This document shows positions 6,350 through 14,348 of a stretch of DNA of 40,184 nucleotides, in pieces. The DNA is from Rhodospirillaceae bacterium (lineage in GTDB: Bacteria; Pseudomonadota; Alphaproteobacteria; Rhodospirillales; UBA2165). Numbering within the stretch: position 1 is the stretch's first letter; the number at the start of each line of letters is the position of its first letter. The position numbers were made by a program, and so were the translations under genes. Below the pieces are notes generated by a model. The model was not told the origin of the DNA, searched no databases, and worked only from the letters and a program-made list of their open reading frames with translations. The stretch is taken from positions 1 to 40,184 of the forward strand of contig JABHAA010000051.1 of the NCBI GenBank assembly GCA_018674495.1, read 5' to 3'.

Positions 6350-9300
6350 ATGACCCCTTACGCCGAATTACAGGTTACCAGCAATTACAGTTTCCTGCGC
6401 GGCGCGTCGCATCCGCAGGAGTTGGTGTTGCAGGCCGCCGTGCTTGGGCACCGGGCCATCGCTATCGCCGACCGCAATAGCTTGGCCGGCGTGGTGCGCG
6501 CCCATGGCGCCGCCAAGGATCATGATATCCAATTAATAGTCGGCGCCCGATTGTTGCTCCAGGACGGCTTCGATCTGCTTTGTTTCCCCACCGATCGGAG
6601 CGCCTATGGGCGGCTGTCGCGGCTTCTGAGTTTGGGCAAGCGGCGCGCCAAAAAGGGCGATTGTATCCTGTTCACCGCAGACCTTTTGGCCGACCCGATC
6701 TTCGCCGGCGGTCGCGGCCAGGTGCTTATCGCGGTGCCGCCGGCGAACCTTGATGCAGCTTTCGAAAGACAGCTCTTAAAGCTATGTAATAAGTTTAGAA
6801 AAATCTTTTATCTTGCTGTTAATTACCATTATTTGTCTGATGACAAAGTCCGAATAAGTGCTCTTTCAGAGCTGGCGGAGCGGCATTTCATACCTTTGGT
6901 CGCGACCAACGACGTGCATGCCCATGTGCCCGAGCGGCGTCCACTGCAAGACGCCATGAGTTGCATCCGCGCTCATTGCACGATAACGGCGGCGGGCTTT
7001 CTTCTGCATGCCAATGCCGAGCGCCACCTCAAATCCGGCGATGAAATGGCGCGCCTGTTTGCCGCCTGGCCGGCAGCCATCGCCAACACGGTCAAGATTG
7101 CTGATGCCTGCCGCTTCAACCTGGATGAGTTGCGCTATGAATACCCCATCGATCCGGCGCCAGAGGGCCGCACGTCGCAACAAGAGCTGGCCCATCTGGC
7201 CGCCGCCGGCCTTAAGACCCGCTATCCCGATGGCGCGCCTAAGAAGGTCCGGGACCAGGTGGCGCACGAGTTGGACCTGATTGGCGAATTGAAATATGCG
7301 CCCTACTTCCTCACCGTCCACGACATTGTTCGCTTTGCCCGCAGCTGCGGCATCCTGTGCCAGGGGCGCGGCTCGGCGGCCAACTCGGCGGTTTGTTATT
7401 GCCTCGGCATCACCTCGGTGGATCCGGCCCGCATTGATGTCTTGTTTGAGCGTTTCGTCAGCGCCGAGCGCGATGAGCCCCCCGATATCGATGTGGATTT
7501 CGAGCACGAGCGCCGCGAAGAGGTAATCCAGTACATTTACGAAAAATATGGCCGCGACAGGGCCGGATTGACCGCCACCCACATCACCTATCGGGCCAAA
7601 AGCGCCTTTCGCGAGATCGGCAAGGCCATGGGGCTTACCGAAGATACCATCCAGGCGTTGGCGGGGGCGTCGTGGGGCCGTTCCTCCAAGGAGCGCCCCG
7701 CCGATGAGCGCATCACCGAAGCCGGGCTCGACCCCAGCGATCCCACGTTGCGCATGGTTTTGCGCCTGGCTGAGCAAATTGCTGGATTTCCGCGCCATTT
7801 GAGCCAGCATACGGGTGGTTTTGTGATCACCAAGGGGCCTTTGGATGCCCTGGTTCCCATCGAAAACGCGGCCATGGAGGACCGCACGGTGATCGAATGG
7901 GACAAGAACGACCTGGACGCCATCGGTATTTTGAAGATCGACGTCCTGGGCCTCGGCATGCTGAGCTGTATTCGCAAAGCCTTTGAGCTGATCGAACGTC
8001 ATCATGGGCGCAGCCTTACCCTCGCCAATATCCCCGCCGGCGATACGGAAACCTACGATATGCTCTGCCGTGGCGATTCCCTCGGTGTTTTTCAGGTGGA
8101 AAGCCGCGCCCAGATGAATATGCTACCGCGCCTCAAGCCGCGCTGTTTCTATGATCTGGTGATCGAGGTGGCGATTGTCCGCCCGGGCCCCATCCAGGGC
8201 GACATGGTGCACCCCTATTTGCGCCGCCGGAATGGCGAGGAAAAGGTGACGTTTCCGTCGCAGGAACTGGAAGCAGTGCTCGGCAAGACCATGGGCGTGC
8301 CGTTGTTCCAGGAACAGGCCATGAAAATCGCCATCGTCGCCGCCGGTTTCACGCCGTCCGAAGCCGATGGGTTGCGACGCGCCATGGCCACCTTCCGCCG
8401 TTCCGGCACCCTACCCCTCTATCAGGAGCGGCTGGTCCAGGGCATGGTCAAAAACGGCTACCAGGCGGACTTCGCGGAGCGTTGCTTCAAGCAGATCGAG
8501 GGTTTCGGCGAATATGGGTTTCCGGAATCCCACGCCGCCAGCTTTGCGCTTTTGGTCTATGTGTCGGCCTGGCTCAAATGCCACTACCCGGCGGCCTTTG
8601 CCGCCGCGCTCCTGAACAGCCAGCCGATGGGTTTCTACGCCCCCGCCCAGATCGTGCGCGATGCCCGCGAACATGGGGCCGAAGTACGCGCCGTCGATGT
8701 GAATGACAGTGATTGGGACTGTACCTTGGAAGTGGCCGAAGCCAGCGGCAATGAGAACGCCTGGCGCCACGCTGACGACGCTCACATGGCGCTGCGCTTG
8801 GGCCTTCGCCAGATCAAAGGGCTGGCTGAGGATGCCGCTGACCGGCTTTGCGATGCCCGCGACGGCGGCTATGACCATCTGGAGGAGCTAAAAAGCCGCG
8901 CCGGGCTGGGGCGCGGGCCTTTGGAAAAGCTGGCCCGCGCCGACGCGTTTCAGTCCATTGGCCTGGACCGGCGCCGGGCCTTGTGGGTGGTCAAGGGATT
9001 GGTCGACGAAAAACCCCTGCCCTTGTTCGATTACGCCCTGGGGCGCGGCCCGGAGCACCAATTCCGGCGCGAGCCGGCGGCCCTTTTGCCAGATATGAGC
9101 ACCGGCGAACAGGTGGCCGACGATTATCTGGCGCTGCGCCTGTCTTTGCGCGCCCATCCCATGCAGCTTTTGCGCCCCCATTTCGATGCCGACAAGATGC
9201 TCACCTGCGCCCAATTGGCTGACACCAAACCGGAAAGCCTGGTGCGTCTGGCCGGTGTGGTACTGATCCGCCAGCGTCCGGGCAGCGCCAAGGGCGTTGT

Positions 9301-9598
9301 TTTCGTCACCATCGAGGATGAGACCGGTATCGCCAATCTGATTGTCTGGCCGCACAAGATGGAGCGCTACCGCCGCCAGGTGCTCGGCGCACATCTGATG
9401 GGGCTGGAGGGGCGCCTGCAGCGCGAAGGCATCGTCACCCATGTCATTGCCGAGCGGGTGTTTGATCTTTCCCACCGGCTGGGCTGGCTGACCGATGCGC
9501 CGCCCGCCGATGGCTTGCCGATTCTTGGGGGCCGCAACATCCCCGCCCACATGGACCGCCCCAGAAAGCTGGTGCCCGGATCGCGGGATTTCAAATAA
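6350..9598 (+). CDS. dnaE2: DnaE2, error-prone DNA polymerase III alpha subunit
   Basis: The protein has 1082 residues, normal for DnaE2 (ImuC). It begins with a PHP domain (AELQVTSNYSFLRGASHP; RAIAIADRNSLAGVVRAH). The C-family palm follows with GRGSAANSAVCYCLGIT, the catalytic PDIDVDF (Asp379/Asp381), and Asp531 in KIDVLGLGML. Further on come helix-hairpin-helix segments and an OB fold near residues 960-1030 (ARLAGVVLIRQRPGSAKGVVFVTIEDE). It performs the actual lesion-bypass extension with ImuA and ImuB. In alphaproteobacteria it is usually co-transcribed with imuAB; here it is 699 nt downstream of imuB because of the REP-RAYT unit, and no second LexA box is visible. Oddity: an AT-rich patch at about 6770-6870 (residues 141-174) has codon use unlike the rest. 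Confidence 0.95.
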   Translation: MTPYAELQVTSNYSFLRGASHPQELVLQAAVLGHRAIAIADRNSLAGVVRAHGAAKDHDIQLIVGARLLLQDGFDLLCFPTDRSAYGRLSRLLSLGKRRAKKGDCILFTADLLADPIFAGGRGQVLIAVPPANLDAAFERQLLKLCNKFRKIFYLAVNYHYLSDDKVRISALSELAERHFIPLVATNDVHAHVPERRPLQDAMSCIRAHCTITAAGFLLHANAERHLKSGDEMARLFAAWPAAIANTVKIADACRFNLDELRYEYPIDPAPEGRTSQQELAHLAAAGLKTRYPDGAPKKVRDQVAHELDLIGELKYAPYFLTVHDIVRFARSCGILCQGRGSAANSAVCYCLGITSVDPARIDVLFERFVSAERDEPPDIDVDFEHERREEVIQYIYEKYGRDRAGLTATHITYRAKSAFREIGKAMGLTEDTIQALAGASWGRSSKERPADERITEAGLDPSDPTLRMVLRLAEQIAGFPRHLSQHTGGFVITKGPLDALVPIENAAMEDRTVIEWDKNDLDAIGILKIDVLGLGMLSCIRKAFELIERHHGRSLTLANIPAGDTETYDMLCRGDSLGVFQVESRAQMNMLPRLKPRCFYDLVIEVAIVRPGPIQGDMVHPYLRRRNGEEKVTFPSQELEAVLGKTMGVPLFQEQAMKIAIVAAGFTPSEADGLRRAMATFRRSGTLPLYQERLVQGMVKNGYQADFAERCFKQIEGFGEYGFPESHAASFALLVYVSAWLKCHYPAAFAAALLNSQPMGFYAPAQIVRDAREHGAEVRAVDVNDSDWDCTLEVAEASGNENAWRHADDAHMALRLGLRQIKGLAEDAADRLCDARDGGYDHLEELKSRAGLGRGPLEKLARADAFQSIGLDRRRALWVVKGLVDEKPLPLFDYALGRGPEHQFRREPAALLPDMSTGEQVADDYLALRLSLRAHPMQLLRPHFDADKMLTCAQLADTKPESLVRLAGVVLIRQRPGSAKGVVFVTIEDETGIANLIVWPHKMERYRRQVLGAHLMGLEGRLQREGIVTHVIAERVFDLSHRLGWLTDAPPADGLPILGGRNIPAHMDRPRKLVPGSRDFK

Positions 9599-9742
9599 GG
9601 CAATATTTGGCAAGAACCAGCCGATATTGGCCAGTGATGCTGGTGGGCCCGGGCATCGTTGTTTACCACAGTAGCCGCACGCTTGTAGGATACCGTATGA
9701 GCTTAATCGGGTATAATTACTGAACAGACCAGTTGGGGTACC

Positions 9743-10285
9743 ATGAGCCCACTACTGCGCATAACGTTTACACTGATTTTGGTATTGGCTTTGGCCGTCG
9801 CCGCGATGGCCATTCCTGAACGCCAGGATATTCTGGCGGGCGCCATCGGCATCGTCCTCGTGCTTCTATTTCCCATCTGGATGGTCGGCAACAAGATGAT
9901 CAAGCAAGGGCTGCAAGGGGCCAAGAACCCGGCGCGAATCGACCGTGAGGCAAAACAGCTTATCGACATTATAACCAAGGCATTCGACGAAGGCGGCCGC
10001 GATACGATCGGGAGCAACACGCAAAAAACCATCGTCTCGACAATGCGCGACATCAAATCCGGCCAGATCAAAAATGCCGGCGCGGCGGCCAAGGGTTTTT
10101 CGGCTATTCGCGCGCGCAAGTTCAAAACGGCGCGCAACCCAAAGGAAATCACCGCCACCCTGGCCCGGTATTACTTACTGGCCGGTGACAAGACCGACGA
10201 TGGCGAACGCGCCCGCATGCGCATCAACAACTTCATCGCCGGCATCCAGGACAAGACCCTGGATGCAAAGCCTAAAAAGGCCTAG
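9743..10285 (+). CDS. Conserved hypothetical protein with two N-terminal membrane helices
   Basis: I do not recognise a family. The product has 180 residues. Residues 5-24 and 30-50 are two hydrophobic helices separated by PERQD. The rest is a soluble, Lys/Arg-rich helical domain with the segment GFSAIRARKFKTARNPKEITATLARYY and a Lys-rich C-terminus. The topology suggests a small anchored inner-membrane protein with a cytoplasmic domain. GGGG lies 6 nt before the ATG as a weak ribosome site. The gene converges on the truncated haemoglobin gene with a 4-nt tail overlap (10282-10285). No function is assigned. Confidence 0.65.
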   Translation: MSPLLRITFTLILVLALAVAAMAIPERQDILAGAIGIVLVLLFPIWMVGNKMIKQGLQGAKNPARIDREAKQLIDIITKAFDEGGRDTIGSNTQKTIVSTMRDIKSGQIKNAGAAAKGFSAIRARKFKTARNPKEITATLARYYLLAGDKTDDGERARMRINNFIAGIQDKTLDAKPKKA

Positions 10286-10710
10286 CTGCCGGGCTTTGGC
10301 ACCACCAGCACTTTTTCGGTTTTGTAGCGGCCTTCGCATTCATCGACGGACTTTTTGACAATGGCGGCCTTCATGCCGAGGTCCATTTTCAGCCACTGGG
10401 CTTTATGATCCTCCGAAACGCCGACTTCGGTCAGGGTTTTGGCCAACATGTCATGGCGGATCATGAACACCTCATCGGTAATGAACAGGTGCTGGTGGGC
10501 GCGCATGGGCGCCCGGCCGCAATAGATCGCCGGCTTTCCGCCGAATAAATCGGCCATGAAATCGGTTTGCTGATCTTCCAGATGCCACCGCTCCATGCCG
10601 ACGAAAAAATCTTTCAGCCAGGGATGGGACAGAAGCTTGTCGTATAAGTTTTTGTGCACCCGTTTCACTACGGCCTTGCCACCAACTTCATCAAGAAATA
10701 CTGCGTCCAT
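10282..10710 (-). CDS. Truncated haemoglobin (group I-like)
   Basis: The protein has 142 residues. The pattern VHKNLYDKLLSHPWLKDFF (helices A-B with a B10-type Tyr), then a Q-Q-T-D-F-M-A-D-L-F-G-G-K-P stretch (helix E region), then RAHQHLF with His72 as the probable haem-binding proximal His, is the group I truncated haemoglobin layout. Such globins bind O2 or NO, often acting as NO dioxygenases when given a reductase. It is the last gene of a reverse-strand operon after the 2Fe-2S reductase (16-nt gap) and the CDGSH protein. That neighbourhood argues for a redox-coupled role rather than O2 storage. The globin call is strong, the physiological ligand inferred. Confidence 0.85.
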   Translation of the reverse strand: MDAVFLDEVGGKAVVKRVHKNLYDKLLSHPWLKDFFVGMERWHLEDQQTDFMADLFGGKPAIYCGRAPMRAHQHLFITDEVFMIRHDMLAKTLTEVGVSEDHKAQWLKMDLGMKAAIVKKSVDECEGRYKTEKVLVVPKPGS

Positions 10711-10726
10711 TAACTACGAGTCCTGT

Positions 10727-11734
10727 TTACTGTTCACTCTGCGGATCGCGCGGCAATTTGCGCAAATCTTTTAGCTCATAGGGGTCCAGATAGATGTCGG
10801 CGAGGGCAGCGCCGGCACCGAGGGCGCGCGTCTTGGCGCTATGCACCATGGGTGGATAGCCGCACAAAAAGACGCGCCAATCGGCCAGATCGGCGTGTGC
10901 TTCAAAGGCCACATCATCGGCTCTGCCGGGACTATAGGCTCCGCTCTCCCCAGCGCCGGAAACGCAGCCGTTAAAATGGAAATTCTCGTGCGCCGCCGCC
11001 AATTGGCGAAGTTCGCCGGCCAAGTAAAGACCGGATTCTGTGCGGCTGCCGTGATAGAGCCGGATCGCGCCCGTGTGGCCGGACGCCAGCGCATCCCTGG
11101 CGATACCTATGAGCGGCGCCAATCCGGTACCGTTGCCGATCAGCAGCATGGATTGGTCGGCGCGCCCCGGCTGATAAAAGCAATTGCCCGACGGCCCCTG
11201 GATGCCGAGATGATCGCCGGGATGCAATTCATCCATAATCCAGTTGCTCATTTGTCCTCTATCGAGGCGCTTGACGTGGAATTCCAGAAGGCCGTCGTCT
11301 AGACTCGGTACGCTGGCCAGCGAATAGGCCCGCGCCAAACCGTCTTCCCGGCGCAAATTGAGGAACTGCCCGGCCCGGTAATAGAGCGGCGTTGTCGGGC
11401 TAAGGAATATACGCCGGATATCCGGGCCTAGGCTCTGGATTTCCTGGACCACCGCCGGGCTGAACAGATCTTCGTTGGCGATCAAGGAAACATGGATATC
11501 GGCTTCCGGCTTGCAGACGCAGGGCAGAAAATGGCCCTGATCGGCCAGGGACTGGCGCAAACCATCCTGAGAATCGGCAGGCACGTCACCATCCACCGCT
11601 TGCATCACGCAGGTGATACAGACACCCATCTTACACGAATGGGGGATGTCCTGGCCGTTTTCCAGCAGGGCTTCGAGGACGGTTTGGCCCTCGGCCACGG
11701 GAAACACCTGATTGTAATATTCGACACTTGCCAT
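10727..11734 (-). CDS. Ferredoxin-NAD(P)H reductase fusion protein (2Fe-2S + FAD + NAD domains)
   Basis: The protein has 335 residues. A plant-type 2Fe-2S ferredoxin domain comes first (Cys34, Cys39, Cys42 and Cys72). An FNR-type FAD domain follows (RAYSLASVPS near 135-144), then the NAD(P) domain (LLIGNGTGLAPLIGIARDAL near 195-215, ending with LCGYPPMV). This order is that of oxygenase reductases and of CDP-6-deoxyglucoseen reductase-like enzymes: electrons flow NAD(P)H to FAD to 2Fe-2S. It is located 11 nt after the CDGSH gene and 16 nt before the globin gene, so the globin or CDGSH protein is the likely acceptor. It could instead serve one of the Rieske oxygenases in the window, which lack an adjacent reductase. 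The domain call is firm, the partner inferred. Confidence 0.88.
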   Translation of the reverse strand: MASVEYYNQVFPVAEGQTVLEALLENGQDIPHSCKMGVCITCVMQAVDGDVPADSQDGLRQSLADQGHFLPCVCKPEADIHVSLIANEDLFSPAVVQEIQSLGPDIRRIFLSPTTPLYYRAGQFLNLRREDGLARAYSLASVPSLDDGLLEFHVKRLDRGQMSNWIMDELHPGDHLGIQGPSGNCFYQPGRADQSMLLIGNGTGLAPLIGIARDALASGHTGAIRLYHGSRTESGLYLAGELRQLAAAHENFHFNGCVSGAGESGAYSPGRADDVAFEAHADLADWRVFLCGYPPMVHSAKTRALGAGAALADIYLDPYELKDLRKLPRDPQSEQ

Positions 11735-11745
11735 TTAGATGAATT

Positions 11746-11985
11746 TTAAAGGCTGTTGTGGCTGCCGTCACACAGCGCCCCACTTTTGCTCGCCTTGCAG
11801 CCGCAAAAGGACATTTTTTTGGTCGCCGTGGCGGTGTATTCCACCGGCGTGATTCCGGTGCCGGCGTGGCTGCCGTCACAAAACGGCTGCGCGGCGGATC
11901 GCCCACAGGCGCACCATTGATATTTTTTGCCTTCCTCGACGGCGGCAAAATAGGGAAACGCCTGCGGCGCTATGGGATCAGCCAT
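11746..11985 (-). CDS. Double CDGSH iron-sulfur protein
   Basis: The protein has 79 residues and two CDGSH motifs. The first has Cys25, Cys27, Cys36 and His40; the second has Cys61, Cys63, Cys72 and His76, so each can hold a 2Fe-2S cluster with 3Cys-1His ligation. The tandem layout is that of CISD3/MiNT-like proteins rather than the single-motif mitoNEET type. The family is implicated in redox sensing and Fe-S or NO chemistry. It is the first gene of the operon with the reductase and globin; TTGGAG lies upstream of the ATG. The motifs make the identification secure. Confidence 0.92.
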   Translation of the reverse strand: MADPIAPQAFPYFAAVEEGKKYQWCACGRSAAQPFCDGSHAGTGITPVEYTATATKKMSFCGCKASKSGALCDGSHNSL

Positions 11986-12039
11986 TTTTCAACTCCAATT
12001 GTAAACCTACAGACTATCTTGGCATTGGAGCCGGGTTTT

Positions 12040-12243
12040 TCAATGTGTGGGAAGATACCCAGGCGTGTGCGGGTTATCCTGGGCGAGCCCGCCGGCGGCC
12101 TCATGGAGCATCAAATAGGCGTCGTTGCAGCTCTCGGCGGAAAAGTCCGAAGCTTTTTGCGAACCCGTGGCTGCGCAGGAAAGCTCGATGTGCCGCTCCA
12201 AATCCGCGTGGATCTTGATCAATTGGTCGTTTCGTTCGGTCAT
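12040..12243 (-). CDS. Small protein of unknown function (67 aa)
   Basis: I do not recognise this gene. A good Shine-Dalgarno (AAGGAG, 9 nt before the ATG at 12243) argues that it is translated. The product is polar and soluble, starts with a charged helix (NDQLIKIHADLERHIELS), and has two cysteines (residues 24 and 39). The C-terminus is Pro/His-rich. It lies 54 nt upstream of the CDGSH gene on the same strand and could belong to its transcript. Confidence 0.6.
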   Translation of the reverse strand: MTERNDQLIKIHADLERHIELSCAATGSQKASDFSAESCNDAYLMLHEAAGGLAQDNPHTPGYLPTH

Positions 12244-12289
12244 GACGGAAATCTCCTTCTGTAAACGTAAATTTTGGTCCCTAACCTAT

Positions 12290-12625
12290 CTAAATCGGCT
12301 GGCCGTTAGGCTTGAGCCGTGCCTTAACCCACACCTTGCCCTCGCCGACCAGGCTGCTTTTTCCGTTGGGCATGGTCATGATGATGGTCCAGGTGGCGCC
12401 GTCGGGAGAGGTGAACAACTCGAACACACCGCCGTTCGACGCGAGGCCCAATGCCTTGGCGCTTTCACCGTGTTTTTCGCTCAAGGTTTTCACCACATCT
12501 GTGCGGTCGGCAACGATGCCGTCCTGGGCCGTGGCTAAGCTAACCGGCACCGCAACGCCGATCGCCACAATTGCACTGGCTCCGATGACGCGGGCCGTTC
12601 TGGAAACTGATATTTGGTTAAACAT
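12290..12625 (-). CDS. Secreted or periplasmic protein of unknown function (111 aa)
   Basis: The start at 12625 (MFNQISVSRTARVIG) is favoured by AAGGAG about 9 nt upstream; an upstream start at 12649 would place the Shine-Dalgarno inside the gene. Residues 1-34 look like a signal peptide: a basic n-region, a hydrophobic core, and cleavage near ATAQDG. The mature part is about 75 residues, with alternating strands (GVFELFTSPDGATWTIIMTMPNGKSSLVGEGKVW). I know no function. It is the first gene of the reverse-strand run leading to the CDGSH-reductase-globin genes, separated from the next gene by 46 nt. Confidence 0.65.
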   Translation of the reverse strand: MFNQISVSRTARVIGASAIVAIGVAVPVSLATAQDGIVADRTDVVKTLSEKHGESAKALGLASNGGVFELFTSPDGATWTIIMTMPNGKSSLVGEGKVWVKARLKPNGQPI

Positions 12626-12934
12626 GGTATTTTCTCCTTCCATCATCACTGCTTAGCTCATCTTGGGTCTCAATATAGTGTTATTGGAACAATCGTTCTG
12701 TTAAGTGCTTCACACTGGCAGCGATATTTCCGAACCCGGGTTTCAAATCGTTGTGATAGCGGCCCTACAGAAGCCCCATTTTCGGCGGTATTGTGGGCTA
12801 TATTGAAAAAGTTCTGATTTGGGCGCCCCGCCTTTGGAATGCAAAGCGTCATCCAGCGTTTATAGTAAATCCACCGGATTCACCAAGCAGCGGCCACGAC
12901 AGTTTCACCCGCGCTATTGGAAAGCGATTTCGCC

Positions 12935-14323
12935 ATGCCAATATTCTATGCCCTAGGTCTACTGTTATTGGCGCTGCTTGTTCTGCCAGGCCGCGCTTCC
13001 GCCAATCACCTGAGCGCCCCCGACGATCCGGTCGCCAGCCACAGTCGCAATCTGGCTTTCGGCGAGGTCGAGAAAATCCGTGCCGCCCTGGCTTTTTTGC
13101 AAAACCGGGGCAAGACGGACGTAGCGGCGGCGCTGATCGTTGCTTTGCGCTATCGCACCGGCATGGACACTGAGATTGCCGACGTCCTTACCGCCTTGAC
13201 CGGGCACGAAGCGGCCAATTGGGCAGAATGGCTGGAATGGCAGCAGGACCACCCGGAAATCGACTACCATCCGAGTTTTCTGGACATAAAGCGGGACACC
13301 CTGGCCCGCATCGATCCCCGCTATCTTGTGTTTTTCCGCAACGGCTGGGATCAACCCGAAGACATGCGCATCCGACTGGAGGAGATCGTCTGGGGTGGGC
13401 CGCCAGCCATGGACGGCATTCCGGCCCTCAATCATCCCAAAATGATCGCCGCCAAAGACGCCGGTTACATGGCCGAAGACGATCTCGTCTTCGGCATCCA
13501 GATCAACGGCGATACCAGGGCCTATCCCTTGCGCATCATGGGCTGGCACGAAATGTTCAACGACGTTATCGGCGGCGTTCCGGTGGCGCTGGCCTATTGC
13601 ACCCTGTGCGGCTCAGGCATCCTCTATGAAACCAAGTTGCCGGGGCGGGCCAAGCATATAGTGTTTGGCTCGTCCGGAATGCTCTACCGGTCCAACAAAC
13701 TAATGTTTGATTGGGGCAGTTTCAGCCTGTGGAACCAGTTTACCGGCGAGCCGGTGGTCGGGCCGTTGGCCAAATCTGGCCTGCGCCTGAAAACCCGCCC
13801 GACGGTGGTCATGACATGGAAGGATTGGCGCCAGCGCCACCCGGACACGCGCATCCTGTCATTGGATACCGGCTACAAACGCGATTACGGCTCCGGCGTC
13901 GTCTACAAGGACTATTTCGCCAGCCCCGAATTGATGTTTCCGGTCAGCGTGCGAACCAAAAAGAACTTCCGCAAAAAGGATTACATTTTCGGTATTCGCG
14001 ATCTGGGTCTGGCCAAGGCCTAGCCGCTGTCGGCGTTTAAGGATCGCCGATTGATCAACGACCAAATCGGAGATCGCAAGATCGTACTTATTGGCGATTC
14101 TACATCGCGCACAGTCCGGGCATTCGAGCGGAAAAGTATAATATTTCAATCTCTTATTGGCGATAGCTTAAAGACCACTTCGGGCAAATTTTGGAAGATC
14201 AATGAGGCCAATCTGATCGGCCCACAGGGAGAAAAGCTGCGCCGGATTGCTGGCGTCCTGTCCTACTGGTTTGCCTGGGATAATTATACGGGCCTCAAAA
14301 GCGAATATTATAAATCCAAGTAA
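12935..14323 (+). pseudogene. DUF3179-family protein gene interrupted by one in-frame amber codon
   Basis: From the ATG at 12935 the frame reads a signal peptide (MPIFYALGLLLLALLVLPGR..ASA) and then a DUF3179 domain (TRAYPLRIMGWHEMFNDVIG, ALAYCTLCGSG, WNQFTGEPVVGPLA). It stops at TAG, 14021-14023. The same frame continues without any shift to TAA at 14321-14323. That continuation has clear DUF3179 C-terminal features (RTVRAFERKSIIF, then SYWFAWDNY). The amber sits where the repeat of the earlier AYPL motif predicts Tyr: RAYPLRI versus KA-stop-PLSA. A single TAC/TAT-to-TAG change therefore explains the break. Either it is a very recent pseudogene, a readthrough gene, or a base error. The 363-residue truncated product lacks the last quarter of the domain. 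A TTG at 12917 is an alternative start. Confidence 0.8.
14021..14023 (+). other. In-frame amber stop inside the DUF3179 gene
   Basis: TAG follows codons for GLAKA and is followed in the same frame by codons for PLSAFKDRR. The distance from here to the downstream TAA (14321) is an exact multiple of three, and no frameshift is needed to restore homology. Confidence 0.85.
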
Positions 14324-14348
14324 TTGAAGCACTGCTAGCCGATATTGG

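Noticed and set aside
12687..12698. GAAC-AATC-GTTC near the start of the small secreted protein gene
   Set aside because: It is an inverted repeat with four-base arms, not the direct GTTC-N7-GTTC form of an alphaproteobacterial LexA box.
12670..12852. Reverse-strand 60-codon frame between the secreted protein and DUF3179 genes
   Set aside because: No ribosome site or recognisable motif; composition not gene-like.
9619..14348. GCCGATATTGG occurs in two intergenic places (near 9620 and 14338)
   Set aside because: Eleven bases with no flanking similarity; chance recurrence is likely in a window of this size.
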